Source: Flavobacterium subsaxonicum WB 4.1-42 = DSM 21790
GTDB taxonomy: Bacteria > Bacteroidota > Bacteroidia > Flavobacteriales > Flavobacteriaceae
Length of the DNA: 64,000 nt
Direction: 5' to 3'
NCBI RefSeq assembly: GCF_000422725.1
Contig: NZ_AUGP01000017.1
Coordinates: 558,001 to 622,000, forward strand
Numbering within the stretch: position 1 is the stretch's first letter; each line of letters starts with the position of its first letter. The translations under genes were made by a program, and so were the position numbers. A model generated the notes under the pieces. It made no database searches, was not told where the DNA came from, and saw only the letters and a list, made by a program, of their open reading frames with translations. Positions 53,494-62,988 of the stretch are shown here, piece by piece.

Positions 53494-55785
53494 TTATTTT
53501 TTTGCCATTTTAAGGCGTTTTTCTTTTTCCTGTGCGTCTACAACAGCCACAGCCGCCATATTTACCATCTCTTCAACACTGGCGCCAAACTGTACAATGT
53601 GCACGGGTTTGTCCATTCCCATCATAATTGGGCCAATAGAAACCACCTTATCTAACTCTTTTAAAAGTTTATAAGTTATGTTAGCCGACTCTAAGTTAGG
53701 AAAAATAAGCACATTAACTTTTTTACCTACAAGTTTAGAGAACGGAAATTTAGCCTCGTGCATTTCGGCATTCAGGGCAAAATCGGCCTGAAGCTCGCCA
53801 TCAACAATAAGGTCGGGGTAATTTTTATGAAGTATAGCTACCGCCTGACGTACTTTTACAGCACTTGGGTCTGACGATGAGCCAAAGTTAGAGAACGACA
53901 CCATAGCAATAACCGGCTCCATACCAAATATACGGGCTGTACGTGCCGTCATCAAAGCAATGTTAGCCAGTTCTTCGGCCGTTGGGTTAGGGTTTATGGC
54001 AGTATCTGATAAAAATATAGGGCCACGCTTGGTAAGCATCATGTTGGTGGTAGCCACACGGTTTACACCCGATGACCTGTCTATCAACTGTAAAATTGGC
54101 TTTACCGATGACGGATAGTTACGCGAATAGCCTGTTAGCATAGCATCGGCATCGCCGGTATTTACCATCATGGCAGCAAAATAATTACGTTGGCGCATCA
54201 TTTTTTCTGCATCAAGATAGTTTACCCCCCTACGTTGTCGGCCGCTCCAAAAAACATCGGCATAGCGTTGCAGCCTTTCTAATTCTACATCCGTTTTAGG
54301 ATCTACAATAAGCACATCGTTATCAAAACCTATTTCTTCTTTAAGCTCCAAAATGGTTTCGCGGGTACCCAAAAGTATCGGTGTACCTATACCCTCTTCC
54401 ATAACAATTTGCGCAGCCTTAAGCACATCAAGCTGGTCGGCCTCGGCAAATACAATACGCTTAGGATCGCTTTTAGCCCTGTTGGTTAACAGGCGCACCA
54501 TTTTATTATCGTTACCCAAACGGTCTAAAAGGCCTTCGGTATACTTATCCCAGTCGGTTATAGGGTGTTGTGCCACGCCGCTTTCCATGGCCGCACGGGC
54601 TACGGCAGGTGCTACAACAGCAATAAGCCTCGGGTCGAAAGGTTTTGGTATAATATAATCGCGGCCAAAATTAAGTTTAGTTTCGCCATAGGCAATATTA
54701 ACCTGTTCCGGCACGCTGGCTTTTGCAAGTTCGGCCAGGGCAGTTACAGCCGCCATTTTCATGGCCTCGTTTATTTTAGTAGCCCTAACATCTAACGCAC
54801 CCCTAAAAATGTACGGAAAGCCCAACACATTATTTACCTGGTTAGGATGGTCACTCCTTCCGGTTGCCATAATAACATCAGGTCGGGTTGCAATGGCAAC
54901 GTTGTAATCTATCTCCGGAATTGGGTTGGCCATAGCAAACACAATAGGGTCGTTAGCCATGGTAAGCAGCATTTCGGGCGAAAGCACATTACCAACCGAT
55001 AGCCCAAGGAACATATCTGCGCCTTTAACAGCTTCGGCTAAGCTAACCGGCTCTTTATCCTGGGCATATTTTAAATGCATTGGCAAAAGGTTTTGCCTGC
55101 TTTTAACAATCATGCCGTCAATATCAAACATAGTGATATTCTCTGCCTTAACACCTAACAAAAGGTACAATGCAGCACAGGCCAAAGCGGCAGAACCCGC
55201 ACCAGAAACTACAATTTTAAGGTCTTCCAGTTTTTTACCGGCAAGATCGACTGCATTAATAAGCGCCGCCGATGAGATAATGGCGGTACCATGCTGGTCG
55301 TCGTGCATTACCGGGATATTAAGCTCTTCTACCAAACGTCTTTCTATTTCGAACGACTCCGGTGCTTTAATATCTTCAAGGTTAATACCCCCAAAAGTGG
55401 GAGCTATATTTTTTACGGTCTCAATAAATTTTTCAACATCTTTGGTATCCACTTCAATATCAAAAACATCAATATCGGCAAATATCTTAAATAAAAGACC
55501 TTTGCCTTCCATTACCGGTTTAGAAGCCTCCGGGCCAATATCACCAAGGCCTAACACGGCAGTACCGTTAGATATTACGGCCACTAAATTACCTTTTGCG
55601 GTGTATTTGTATACTTTATTTACATCTTTTGCAATTTCCAGGCAGGGCTCTGCAACACCCGGCGAATAGGCCAGAGAAAGGTCTCTTTGGGTGGCATAAG
55701 GTTTAGTGGGTACTACCTGTATTTTTCCGGGGTGGGGCTTTGCGTGATATAGCAGTGCTTCCCTTCTTTTGCTGTATTGAGTCAT
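53494..55785 (-). CDS. maeB: NADP-dependent malic enzyme, PTA-fusion type
   Basis: Decarboxylates malate to pyruvate with NADP, 763 residues. The N-terminal malic enzyme domain (about 1-425) has YSPGVAEPC, VMHDDQHGTAI, the Rossmann GAGSAALACA and MATGRSDHPNQVNN. The C-terminal domain (about 430-760) resembles phosphotransacetylase (VKPILQLIDRSSGVNRVATTNMM), usually regulatory and lacking PTA activity in MaeB. The fusion is normal for MaeB. A TACCTTTG element lies about 28 nt upstream. ruvA follows after 49 nt. Confidence 0.95.
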   Translation of the reverse strand: MTQYSKRREALLYHAKPHPGKIQVVPTKPYATQRDLSLAYSPGVAEPCLEIAKDVNKVYKYTAKGNLVAVISNGTAVLGLGDIGPEASKPVMEGKGLLFKIFADIDVFDIEVDTKDVEKFIETVKNIAPTFGGINLEDIKAPESFEIERRLVEELNIPVMHDDQHGTAIISSAALINAVDLAGKKLEDLKIVVSGAGSAALACAALYLLLGVKAENITMFDIDGMIVKSRQNLLPMHLKYAQDKEPVSLAEAVKGADMFLGLSVGNVLSPEMLLTMANDPIVFAMANPIPEIDYNVAIATRPDVIMATGRSDHPNQVNNVLGFPYIFRGALDVRATKINEAMKMAAVTALAELAKASVPEQVNIAYGETKLNFGRDYIIPKPFDPRLIAVVAPAVARAAMESGVAQHPITDWDKYTEGLLDRLGNDNKMVRLLTNRAKSDPKRIVFAEADQLDVLKAAQIVMEEGIGTPILLGTRETILELKEEIGFDNDVLIVDPKTDVELERLQRYADVFWSGRQRRGVNYLDAEKMMRQRNYFAAMMVNTGDADAMLTGYSRNYPSSVKPILQLIDRSSGVNRVATTNMMLTKRGPIFLSDTAINPNPTAEELANIALMTARTARIFGMEPVIAMVSFSNFGSSSDPSAVKVRQAVAILHKNYPDLIVDGELQADFALNAEMHEAKFPFSKLVGKKVNVLIFPNLESANITYKLLKELDKVVSIGPIMMGMDKPVHIVQFGASVEEMVNMAAVAVVDAQEKEKRLKMAKK

Positions 55786-55812
55786 TCGTTTGCGCTATTG
55801 TTATAGAACTCG

Positions 55813-55820
55813 CAAAGGTA
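55813..55820 (-). promoter_or_regulatory. Putative -7 element of maeB
   Basis: TACCTTTG on the minus strand, exact TAnnTTTG match, 28 nt before the ATG. The -33 half is not visible. Confidence 0.45.
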
Positions 55821-55873
55821 AAGCTATGGTTTGAAATGGGAAATATTTAACACTATTCTTTTTGGGGTAAAAA

Positions 55874-56557
55874 TCAGCAGATGAGCTTGTATCCAAAACC
55901 ACGGATATTAACGATTTCTACCGTTGAATCTTTGTGCAGTTTTTTACGAAGTTTGGTAATGTAGACATCCATAGTACGTGTGTTGAAAAAGTTATCGTCT
56001 CCCCACAATTTTAAGAGCGCAGTTTTACGGTCTAACACTACATTTTTGTTTTGAAGGAGCATTAGCAAAAGCTGGCTTTCCTTATGAGATAGCTTTACCA
56101 CCGTAGCGTCTGCCGACTTTATTTCCTGCCTTTTAGGCGAAAAGGTATAGCTGCCTATAGCTAACTCTTCTGTATTCTGGCTTTCAAACTGGCTGCGTTT
56201 TAGCAATTCGGCCACCCTTAAAAAAAGCTCATCGAGGCTAAAGGGTTTTTTAAGATAATCGTTACCACCACTGGCGTATCCGGCAGTCACATCTTTAATA
56301 TCAGCCTTAGCAGTAAGAAACATCATCGGGATTTTAGGGTTCGCCTCCCTTATTTGTGCCGCAAGGGTAAATCCATCCTTATAAGGCATCATAACATCAA
56401 GCACACACAAATCAAAAGCAGTGGCATTATACTCCTGCCATGCCTGCCTGCCATCCTGCGCAAGGGTTACTGCGTAGCCTTTTTTCTCAAGGCTTTCTTT
56501 TACCACCTTGCCTAAAAAGGGTTCGTCTTCGGCTAAAAGTATTTTGTAAGTGCTCAT
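55874..56557 (-). CDS. OmpR-family response regulator
   Basis: A 227-residue regulator with a receiver domain (1-120; acidic pocket AEDEP, phosphoacceptor Asp54 in LDVMMPYKDG, Lys in LKKPFS) and an OmpR/PhoB winged-helix DNA-binding domain (about 130-226, ending VEIVNIRGFGYKL). It resembles RprY/KdpE-type regulators. The ATG overlaps the histidine-kinase stop (ATGA), so kinase and regulator are one operon. The target genes are unknown. Confidence 0.94.
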   Translation of the reverse strand: MSTYKILLAEDEPFLGKVVKESLEKKGYAVTLAQDGRQAWQEYNATAFDLCVLDVMMPYKDGFTLAAQIREANPKIPMMFLTAKADIKDVTAGYASGGNDYLKKPFSLDELFLRVAELLKRSQFESQNTEELAIGSYTFSPKRQEIKSADATVVKLSHKESQLLLMLLQNKNVVLDRKTALLKLWGDDNFFNTRTMDVYITKLRKKLHKDSTVEIVNIRGFGYKLIC

Positions 56558-58005
56558 AATGGTAAGGTTATTAAAAAGCTGCTGCCATTGGGTTGTACAT
56601 CTTTTATTGTAACAGTGCCCCTGTGTGCTACTACAACCTTGCGCACATAACTTAGTCCCAATCCATAGCCTTTTACATTATGAATATTGCCCGATGGTAT
56701 ACGGTAAAACTGCTCGAATACCTTTTCTTTAAAGGCATCCCGTATACCGGGGCCATTGTCTGTTACTGCAATAGTAAGCTGATTTTTTACAACGTGGCAT
56801 TCTATCACAACTGTAGCATTGTTGCCGGTATTGTACTTAATGGCATTATCTACAAGGTTGCTAATAGCTCTTTCTAAATGTGTTTTATTGCCTTTAATGA
56901 TGATGTTTTTTGTGAGCGGAATATACTTTACTTTGGCATTTACGGATGGGATGCATTGTACAATTCCTTCCAAAAAAGTATTTACATCGATAGTGTCAGA
57001 CAGCACAATTCCTGTTTTATCTAACCTTGCCCCGGTAAGAATTTCGTCTGCAAGAGCCGATAGCTTATTGCTTTGGTACAAAATAATATCCAGGTAACTA
57101 TCTTGTGCATCGGCATCATGCCCAAATTGTTTTAAGGCTTGGGCCGTTATGGTAATAGAGGTTAGTGGTGTATTTATTTCGTGGGTCATGTTGCTTATAA
57201 AATCGTCTTTTATAGCATTAAGCTTTTGCTGGCTAAGCAACACCCTTACGGTATACCAAAAGCACACAACAGTAACAATAACCAGTAGTAACGCCCCTAA
57301 CAGTACCCATTTAAGCTGACTCAGCAAATACATGCCCGTATTTGTAAATGATGCATGCAGCCATTTTTCTTTATAAGGCCGCCTAATGGCTATGTTTACT
57401 TTTTTGGTATAAAAAACATACTTGTTTTTGCTCTTTGTATTAAAAGCAAATGGCTCGCTAATGTTCCTTTTTTGCAACGCTGCTTTGTATAGAGGCTCCA
57501 GGTCGGCTATGCCGATAGGGGTTTTATCGTAGGCTTTGTCCAGGCGTGCACCAAGCCTTTGCGTATAAAAATAGATAGAACCCTTTTTAAGATCGGCATT
57601 AACCATATCTGCCATTTGGTTTATAAGCACCGCTTTTGCCTGTGGTGTTATATGTTCCAGTTTTTGCGGAAACTGCTCTATGCTAAGGCTTATAGTGGTT
57701 CTGTCGGTAACCGGTGCTTCTACTTCCTTTATAGTAAAAACAGTTAGCTTTTGTTCGGCATTCCATTTACAGCTAATATCTATAATAGTGGTGTCGGCAA
57801 GCCAGCCTTTAAGCTGGCGTATAACATTTAGCCTGTGTTTTTCAAAAGCCGTATCTACTGCTTCATCCAGCGCTTCGTTTATGTTGCGTTCAAAAACCTT
57901 TGCTTCAGTCTGGTAAGTCCGGTAGCTAAAATACAGCTGCAAAGCCGTTACGCCGGTAACGCAAACAGCCATTAATACAAACACTATTAGCAGGTTCTTT
58001 TTCAT
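56554..58005 (-). CDS. Membrane sensor histidine kinase
   Basis: A 483-residue kinase. A membrane helix at about 3-23 and another at about 233-253 flank a 210-residue periplasmic sensor domain. HisKA carries phosphoacceptor His275 in FISNMTHEINTPLTS. HATPase_c shows NLVDNAIKYN, VTDNGPGI and GYGLGLSYV. No HAMP domain is evident. The start at the ATG 58005 (MKKNLLIV) is preferred over a TTG at 58041. The signal sensed is unknown. It is coupled to the response regulator by a 4-nt overlap. Confidence 0.93.
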   Translation of the reverse strand: MKKNLLIVFVLMAVCVTGVTALQLYFSYRTYQTEAKVFERNINEALDEAVDTAFEKHRLNVIRQLKGWLADTTIIDISCKWNAEQKLTVFTIKEVEAPVTDRTTISLSIEQFPQKLEHITPQAKAVLINQMADMVNADLKKGSIYFYTQRLGARLDKAYDKTPIGIADLEPLYKAALQKRNISEPFAFNTKSKNKYVFYTKKVNIAIRRPYKEKWLHASFTNTGMYLLSQLKWVLLGALLLVIVTVVCFWYTVRVLLSQQKLNAIKDDFISNMTHEINTPLTSITITAQALKQFGHDADAQDSYLDIILYQSNKLSALADEILTGARLDKTGIVLSDTIDVNTFLEGIVQCIPSVNAKVKYIPLTKNIIIKGNKTHLERAISNLVDNAIKYNTGNNATVVIECHVVKNQLTIAVTDNGPGIRDAFKEKVFEQFYRIPSGNIHNVKGYGLGLSYVRKVVVAHRGTVTIKDVQPNGSSFLITLPL

Positions 58006-58107
58006 ATACCTGTCAAAAATAAATGTTTGCTGTAAGCCCAACTAATTTTGTTAACACTAATTAACCCTAATAAAGGCTGGTTAACCCAAACCATTTTGTA
58101 AGCCCGT

Positions 58108-58115
58108 TACATTTG
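58108..58115 (+). promoter_or_regulatory. Putative -7 element of the 58.1-kb hypothetical gene
   Basis: TACATTTG, exact TAnnTTTG match, 25 nt before the ATG at 58141. No -33 match at the usual distance. Confidence 0.4.
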
Positions 58116-58140
58116 CCCCATAACCATAAATAATAACATC

Positions 58141-58737
58141 ATGATAAAATGTTTGCACCTTTTACTACTACTTACTGCCAGCCTGTGTTTTGCACAAAAC
58201 AACACCCTTAAAATGACAACCACCTTACCCCAAAACCGGGAAGTTGACCAACTATTGCGCTTTGAGAATATAGACATGTACCATACAAAATTTAGTGGCC
58301 CCGCCATAAAAGGTAAAAACTACTATATAGTTGCAAAAGAACTATGGAAAGGCAAAATCAAGAATATCGATACCGTGTTTACGTCGGCCAGTTTACCGAT
58401 ACCCACTACCCAAGGCGATTCTTTAAAGTTTACAGTAACGGCAACCAAGTCGGCTGCAAAAACACTAAAAATACAGTTTGATTTTGGGAGATTTTCTTTA
58501 ACCCGCGAGTATAAAAGCACGAAGCATAACGATTACAGCCTTCGCGATTTTGGAACCCAGCTACCTATTGAAACTTATAAGTCTTTTTATGCCTTTGCCT
58601 ATATATTACCCCAACGCAATAAGGATGGCAGCAGCTCCTGGTGCGCTGTAGAAAGTAGTGGCAAGGATATAGAAAAATGGGGTACTGAGTTTGGCCTTGA
58701 ACACTATATTTTGTTCGAAATGCAGTTTTTCGACTAA
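58141..58737 (+). CDS. Secreted hypothetical protein
   Basis: A 198-residue protein with a signal peptide (residues 1-19, ending LCFAQ). The mature region is beta-rich with several Lys/Asp pairs (GKIKNIDTVFTS, IQFDFGRFSLTREYKS). It has no known family, T9SS domain or catalytic motif, so a periplasmic location is likely. It is divergent from the histidine kinase and may be regulated with it. Its stop codon lies 7 nt from that of convergent queG. Confidence 0.72.
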   Translation: MIKCLHLLLLLTASLCFAQNNTLKMTTTLPQNREVDQLLRFENIDMYHTKFSGPAIKGKNYYIVAKELWKGKIKNIDTVFTSASLPIPTTQGDSLKFTVTATKSAAKTLKIQFDFGRFSLTREYKSTKHNDYSLRDFGTQLPIETYKSFYAFAYILPQRNKDGSSSWCAVESSGKDIEKWGTEFGLEHYILFEMQFFD

Positions 58738-58744
58738 TCTGTAA

Positions 58745-59674
58745 TTACAGTTCCTTTAAAAAATTGATGTTGCGTTTTAAGCCATCATACTTAGTACGCT
58801 TTACAGCAGAATTTTTAAACACCGCCCTAAAAGTGTCTTCGGTAATTTCTTCCCAATCCTTTTTTGTGAGGGAAAGTAAATCGGGGTGCGGGTTAAAAAG
58901 CGGTTCACGATGGGGTTTGCTAAAGCGGTTCCAGGGGCAAACGTCCTGGCATACATCGCAGCCAAAAGCCCAGTCGTTAAAGCTGCCGCGCATTTCGGCA
59001 GGTATGTTTTCTTTAAGCTCTATGGTAAAGTACGATATGCATTTGCTGCCGTCTACCACATAGGGTGCTATAATAGCCTGCGTAGGGCAGGCATCCAGGC
59101 AGGCAGTGCAGGAGCCGCAATGGTCAGTCACCGCATAATCGTATTCCAGATCGATATCGACAACCAGTTCGGCAATAAAAAAGAACGAGCCTGTTTTTTT
59201 AGACAAGAGGTTACTGTTTTTGCCAATCCAGCCAAGGCCACTTTTGGCAGCCCACGCCTTGTCGAGCACAGGTGCCGAATCTACAAACGCCCTGCCCCCT
59301 ACTTCGCCAATATTTTCTTGTATAAAATGTAGCAGCTCTTTAAGCTTTTCTTTAATTACAAAGTGGTAATCCTGCCCGTAGGCATATTTAGATATTTTGT
59401 AACTGCCCTCAGTCTGGGTTTCTTCGGGGTAATAATTCAGCAATAACGAGATAACACTTTTAGCGCCATCCACAAGCAGTGTCGGGTCCAGGCGTTTATC
59501 AAAATGATTTTCCATGTACTGCATCTTGCCGTGGCGGTTCTGGTTAAGCCAGGCCTCCAGGCGGGGTGCTTCTTCTTCCAGAAAACCCGCTTTAGATATT
59601 CCGCACGACATAAAGCCCAAACGTTTAGCTTCGGATTTGATGAAATCACTGTATTTTTGCTTGTTATCGATCAT
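58745..59674 (-). CDS. queG: Epoxyqueuosine reductase
   Basis: Cobalamin- and Fe-S-dependent enzyme of 309 residues that reduces epoxyqueuosine to queuosine in tRNA, the last step of queuosine synthesis. Two [4Fe-4S] ferredoxin-like motifs are visible: [12 protein letters not shown] (Cys186, 189, 192 and 196) and [11 protein letters not shown] (Cys239, 242 and 246). The catalytic-region motif [12 protein letters not shown] holds Asp132. The length matches the QueG core without the C-terminal HEAT extension. It is in the same direction as ruvB, with a 148-nt repeat-bearing gap between them. Confidence 0.95.
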   Translation of the reverse strand: MIDNKQKYSDFIKSEAKRLGFMSCGISKAGFLEEEAPRLEAWLNQNRHGKMQYMENHFDKRLDPTLLVDGAKSVISLLLNYYPEETQTEGSYKISKYAYGQDYHFVIKEKLKELLHFIQENIGEVGGRAFVDSAPVLDKAWAAKSGLGWIGKNSNLLSKKTGSFFFIAELVVDIDLEYDYAVTDHCGSCTACLDACPTQAIIAPYVVDGSKCISYFTIELKENIPAEMRGSFNDWAFGCDVCQDVCPWNRFSKPHREPLFNPHPDLLSLTKKDWEEITEDTFRAVFKNSAVKRTKYDGLKRNINFLKEL

Positions 59675-59746
59675 CTCCTGCTACACCTTCCTGTTCTCGC
59701 TGCCAAGCTATTTTTTACGAAGCACTGCATCTCATAAAATAATAAA

Positions 59747-59779
59747 GATTGCCGCGGTCGTACCTCCCTCGCAATGACA
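59747..59779. repeat. Dispersed intergenic repeat (GTCATTGCGAGG type)
   Basis: On the minus strand TGTCATTGCGAGGGAGGTAC followed by GACCGCGGCAATC. It resembles a short dispersed repeat, with the core TCATTGCGAGG, that I recall from intergenic DNA of many bacteria. It is a single copy in this window, between queG and ruvB. Confidence 0.5.
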
Positions 59780-59822
59780 GCCGTGTGGAGAACTCAATCT
59801 GAATTCTAAAATCTTAATTTCT

Positions 59823-60845
59823 TTAGAAAAGCCCTCCCTGTATTCCCTGTTTTATCTTCCCTAAGTGCTTATATGCTTTTTCGGTAACCTCCCGGCCACG
59901 TGGGGTACGCATAATAAAGCCTTCCTGTATTAGGAAAGGTTCGTACACCTCTTCTATCGTTTCGCCACTTTCAGATACTGCGGTAGCGAGTGTAGACAAA
60001 CCTACCGGGCCACCTTTAAACTTATCTATAATAGTGGTAAGTATCTTATTGTCCATTTCGTCGAGACCGTGTGCATCTACATGCAGCGCCTTAAGCGAAT
60101 AGCGGGCTATCTCAATATCAATCTTACCGTTACCCTTAATTTGTGCAAAGTCGCGCACACGGCGCAACAGCGCGTTGGCAATACGGGGTGTACCGCGGCT
60201 ACGGCCGGCAATTTCTATGGCAGCCTCCATAGTTATGGGCATTTTTAAAATGCCCGAGCTACGCTGCACAATAGTAGTTAACAATTCGGTTGTATAGTAT
60301 TGAAGCCTGCTGGCAATACCAAAACGGGCACGCATAGGTGCCGTTAGCAAACCGCTACGCGTTGTGGCGCCTACCAGCGTAAAGGGGTTTAACCCTATCT
60401 GTACCGACCGGGCGTTTGGACCCGACTCGATCATGATGTCGATCTTAAAATCTTCCATAGCCGAATACAGGTACTCTTCTACTATGGGGCTAAGGCGGTG
60501 AATTTCGTCTATAAACAAAATGTCGCGCTCCTCCAGGTTGGTAAGCAATCCGGCAAGGTCGCCGGGCTTATCCAGCACCGGGCCCGATGTTATTTTAATG
60601 CCCACACCCAACTCACTCGCCAAAATATTGGCAAGCGTTGTTTTACCCAATCCCGGAGGGCCATGAAACAGCGTATGGTCTAACGCCTCGTTACGCATAT
60701 TGGCTGCCTGCACAAATATCTGCAGGTTTTCGAGCACCTGCTCCTGGCCGGTAAAATCGTCGAAGGATAAGGGCCGCAGCTTTTTTTCGAGGTCGAGCTC
60801 TTCGGGGTTGTAACTATTGTTGGTAGGGTCTAAATTCTCATTCAT
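59823..60845 (-). CDS. ruvB: Holliday junction helicase RuvB
   Basis: AAA+ motor of the RuvAB branch-migration complex, 340 residues, the expected length. It has Walker [10 protein letters not shown] at 62-70, Walker [10 protein letters not shown], and GATTRSGLL (sensor 1 region). The C-terminal winged helix ends [12 protein letters not shown]. ruvA lies about 6.4 kb to the left and is co-directional. A TATCTTTG element lies only 5 nt before the ATG, so the transcript may be nearly leaderless. queG follows downstream. Confidence 0.96.
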   Translation of the reverse strand: MNENLDPTNNSYNPEELDLEKKLRPLSFDDFTGQEQVLENLQIFVQAANMRNEALDHTLFHGPPGLGKTTLANILASELGVGIKITSGPVLDKPGDLAGLLTNLEERDILFIDEIHRLSPIVEEYLYSAMEDFKIDIMIESGPNARSVQIGLNPFTLVGATTRSGLLTAPMRARFGIASRLQYYTTELLTTIVQRSSGILKMPITMEAAIEIAGRSRGTPRIANALLRRVRDFAQIKGNGKIDIEIARYSLKALHVDAHGLDEMDNKILTTIIDKFKGGPVGLSTLATAVSESGETIEEVYEPFLIQEGFIMRTPRGREVTEKAYKHLGKIKQGIQGGLF

Positions 60846-60849
60846 GGCG

Positions 60850-60857
60850 CAAAGATA
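60850..60857 (-). promoter_or_regulatory. Putative -7 element of ruvB
   Basis: TATCTTTG on the minus strand, exact TAnnTTTG match, ends 5 nt before the ATG. The position would give a very short or absent leader, and no TTG partner is clear. Confidence 0.4.
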
Positions 60858-60877
60858 ACTGAATTTCGGTTAGCTTA

Positions 60878-61171
60878 TTACATTTGATAACCCGCAGAAA
60901 GTATGTCGTTCCACTCCGGGTGCTCATTAACATAATGCGCCACATACGAGCACGACGGCACCACTGTTAAGCCATTATCTTTAGCGCATTGCAGGGTTTG
61001 CTTTACCAGTTCGGCAGCGTAGCCTTTGCCCCGAAGTTCGTGGGGAGTTTCGGTATGGGTTAGGTATATTTTTTCGCCTTCGCGATGAAATTCCAAAAAC
61101 GAGATACCGCTTTTTGTGTGAAGTTCGAATTGTTTTTCGTCTTCGTTTACTTTAAAGGTTGTTTTTTCCAT
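60878..61171 (-). CDS. Small GNAT-family N-acetyltransferase
   Basis: A 97-residue acetyltransferase-like protein of the YidJ/COG2388 type. A central LTHTETPHELRGKGYAAELV carries the acetyl-CoA pyrophosphate-binding RGKGYA. The conserved CSYVAHYVNEHPEW closes the domain. This compact form is common in bacteria, and its substrate is unknown. It lies 32 nt upstream of ruvB in the same direction, so it may share its transcript. Confidence 0.85.
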   Translation of the reverse strand: MEKTTFKVNEDEKQFELHTKSGISFLEFHREGEKIYLTHTETPHELRGKGYAAELVKQTLQCAKDNGLTVVPSCSYVAHYVNEHPEWNDILSAGYQM

Positions 61172-61281
61172 AGTGTGATGTTTTTATAAAGGTATTGCAA
61201 ATTATTTTAATGCAACAATGATGACACGTATTGAATGTGCAGATTTTCTTTTATCAGCCAGGATGCAATACAAAACCTTAT

Positions 61282-61357
61282 TAGCCCTGATAGAGCCGGT
61301 ATCCTGCCGACCAGCGGGAGGCAGATAAAGGCGATAGCAGGAAATACGCTGGCTAAT
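61282..61357. repeat. Palindromic intergenic element (TTAGCC ... GGCTAA)
   Basis: A 76-nt element bounded by the inverted repeat TTAGCC/GGCTAA, with an inner CTGCC-GGCAG hairpin and the conserved-looking words AGCCCTGATAG and GATAGCAGGAAAT. From memory it resembles repeats scattered through Flavobacterium intergenic regions. It occurs once here, in the 315-nt gap between the GNAT gene and the APC permease. Confidence 0.5.
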
Positions 61358-61486
61358 GTACGCATGCCCTTCGCTTCAAAAGGTTTTTTTTTATAACCCG
61401 TTTACAGCATAACAACCCCAAATTTAGAGACGCGCCGCAACTAATCGCTTTTTTAAATATCTTTAGCAAAATTAACCAAACCAATT

Positions 61487-62908
61487 ATGCAAGAACAACA
61501 CGAAGACAAACACTTAAAGCGCGAACTGGGCCTGCTGGACGGCACCATGCTGGTAGTAGGATCTATGATAGGATCGGGTATTTTTATAGTAAGTGCCGGT
61601 ATTATGCAGCAGGTGGGCAGCGCCGGATGGCTTACACTTATCTGGGTTATATCCGGGCTTATGACCATGATTGCTGCCGTTAGCTACGGCGAATTGAGTG
61701 CTATGTTCCCTAAGGCGGGCGGGCAGTACGTTTACCTTAAAGAAGCTTATAACGAACTGGTAGGCTTTTTATACGGATGGAGCTTTTTTGCCGTAATACA
61801 AACCGGCACCATTGCCGCCGTGGGTGTGGCTTTTGCCAAGTTTACCGCCTACCTGTACCCACCTGTTAGCGACCAGAATATTTTGTATGAGATTGGTTCC
61901 TTCAAGCTCAATGCGGCACAATTATTATCGATCGTAACCATTATAATACTTACCTATATTAATAGCCGCGGGGTTAAAAACGCTAAATATATACAGACTA
62001 TTTTTACGGTTGCCAAGATAGCATCGCTTTTCGGGCTTATTGTATTTGGTTTTATACTGGCTGCCAAGGCAGATATTTGGAACGCCAACTGGGCCGATGC
62101 TTGGGGTGCCAAGCAGTACGTTAAAGAGAGCGATACATGGGTGGCAATAGGTGGCAGTATCTTGTTTTCGGCAGTGGCAGCCTCTATGGTAGGGTCGTTG
62201 TTTTCGAGCGACGCCTGGAATGGGGTTACGTTTATATCGGGCGAAATCAAGAACCCGCAACGCAATGTGGGGCTAAGCCTGTTTTTTGGCACGTTAATAG
62301 TTACCGTCATTTACATATCGGCCAACCTTATGTACGTGGCCGTAATGCCGCTTGACGCTATTGCCTACGCCCCATCTGAACGTGTAGCGGTAGAGGCTTC
62401 GCAATACATTTTTGGCACAACAGGCACCTATATTATTGCCGTTATGATTATGATTTCGACTTTCGGATGTAATAACGGACTAATATTAGCCGGTGCCCGC
62501 GTGTATTATACAATGGCAAAGGATGGGCTTTTCTTTAAAAAAGCGGGTAGCCTGAACAAGGCCAGTGTACCGGGTTGGGGTTTATGGTTCCAGTGCTTTT
62601 GGGCATCGGCATTATGCCTTACCGGTAAATATGGCGACCTGTTGGATTATGTTATGATTATTGTGGTAATATTTTACATACTTACCATTTATGGCATCTT
62701 TATATTAAGAAAGAAAATGCCCAATGCCGAGAGGCCCTACAAAGCATTTGGCTACCCTGTGCTGCCATTAATTTATATTATCCTGGCATCGGCCTTTTGC
62801 TTTGCCTTACTTAAAGACAGGGCAAGTACGTGCGGTTGGGGTGTACTGATTATGCTGGCCGGAATACCGGTTTATTATTTAAGCAAGAAAAAAACACAGA
62901 CAGAATAA
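61487..62908 (+). CDS. APC-superfamily amino acid permease
   Basis: Inner-membrane amino-acid transporter of 473 residues with about 12 hydrophobic helices. It starts with a hydrophilic N-terminus, then the first-helix motif LLDGTMLVVGSMIGSGIFIV, whose GSGIF is the unwound substrate-binding segment of the APC fold. SSDAWNGVTFISGEIKNPQRN, following helix 6, supports the LAT/APA branch. The substrate is unknown. It is monocistronic, on the opposite strand to ruvB and coxA, followed by a terminator and repeat cluster. Confidence 0.92.
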   Translation: MQEQHEDKHLKRELGLLDGTMLVVGSMIGSGIFIVSAGIMQQVGSAGWLTLIWVISGLMTMIAAVSYGELSAMFPKAGGQYVYLKEAYNELVGFLYGWSFFAVIQTGTIAAVGVAFAKFTAYLYPPVSDQNILYEIGSFKLNAAQLLSIVTIIILTYINSRGVKNAKYIQTIFTVAKIASLFGLIVFGFILAAKADIWNANWADAWGAKQYVKESDTWVAIGGSILFSAVAASMVGSLFSSDAWNGVTFISGEIKNPQRNVGLSLFFGTLIVTVIYISANLMYVAVMPLDAIAYAPSERVAVEASQYIFGTTGTYIIAVMIMISTFGCNNGLILAGARVYYTMAKDGLFFKKAGSLNKASVPGWGLWFQCFWASALCLTGKYGDLLDYVMIIVVIFYILTIYGIFILRKKMPNAERPYKAFGYPVLPLIYIILASAFCFALLKDRASTCGWGVLIMLAGIPVYYLSKKKTQTE

Positions 62909-62931
62909 GCATGATACTAAATATGATATGG

Positions 62932-62959
62932 AAAGACAGGTTTACGCCTGTCTTTTTTT
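62932..62959 (+). terminator. Terminator of the APC permease gene
   Basis: AAAGACAGG (62932-62940) pairs with CCTGTCTTT (62947-62955), followed by a T-run. Confidence 0.88.
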
Positions 62960-62988
62960 GTTGTCTTATATGATGGGAGACATTGTTA

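Noticed and set aside
54926..55669. 247-codon open frame opposite maeB
   Set aside because: Fully antisense to a conserved malic enzyme domain, with no recognisable protein features.
53494..55785. Malic enzyme - phosphotransacetylase fusion as a sign of rearrangement
   Set aside because: This two-domain layout is the normal form of MaeB.
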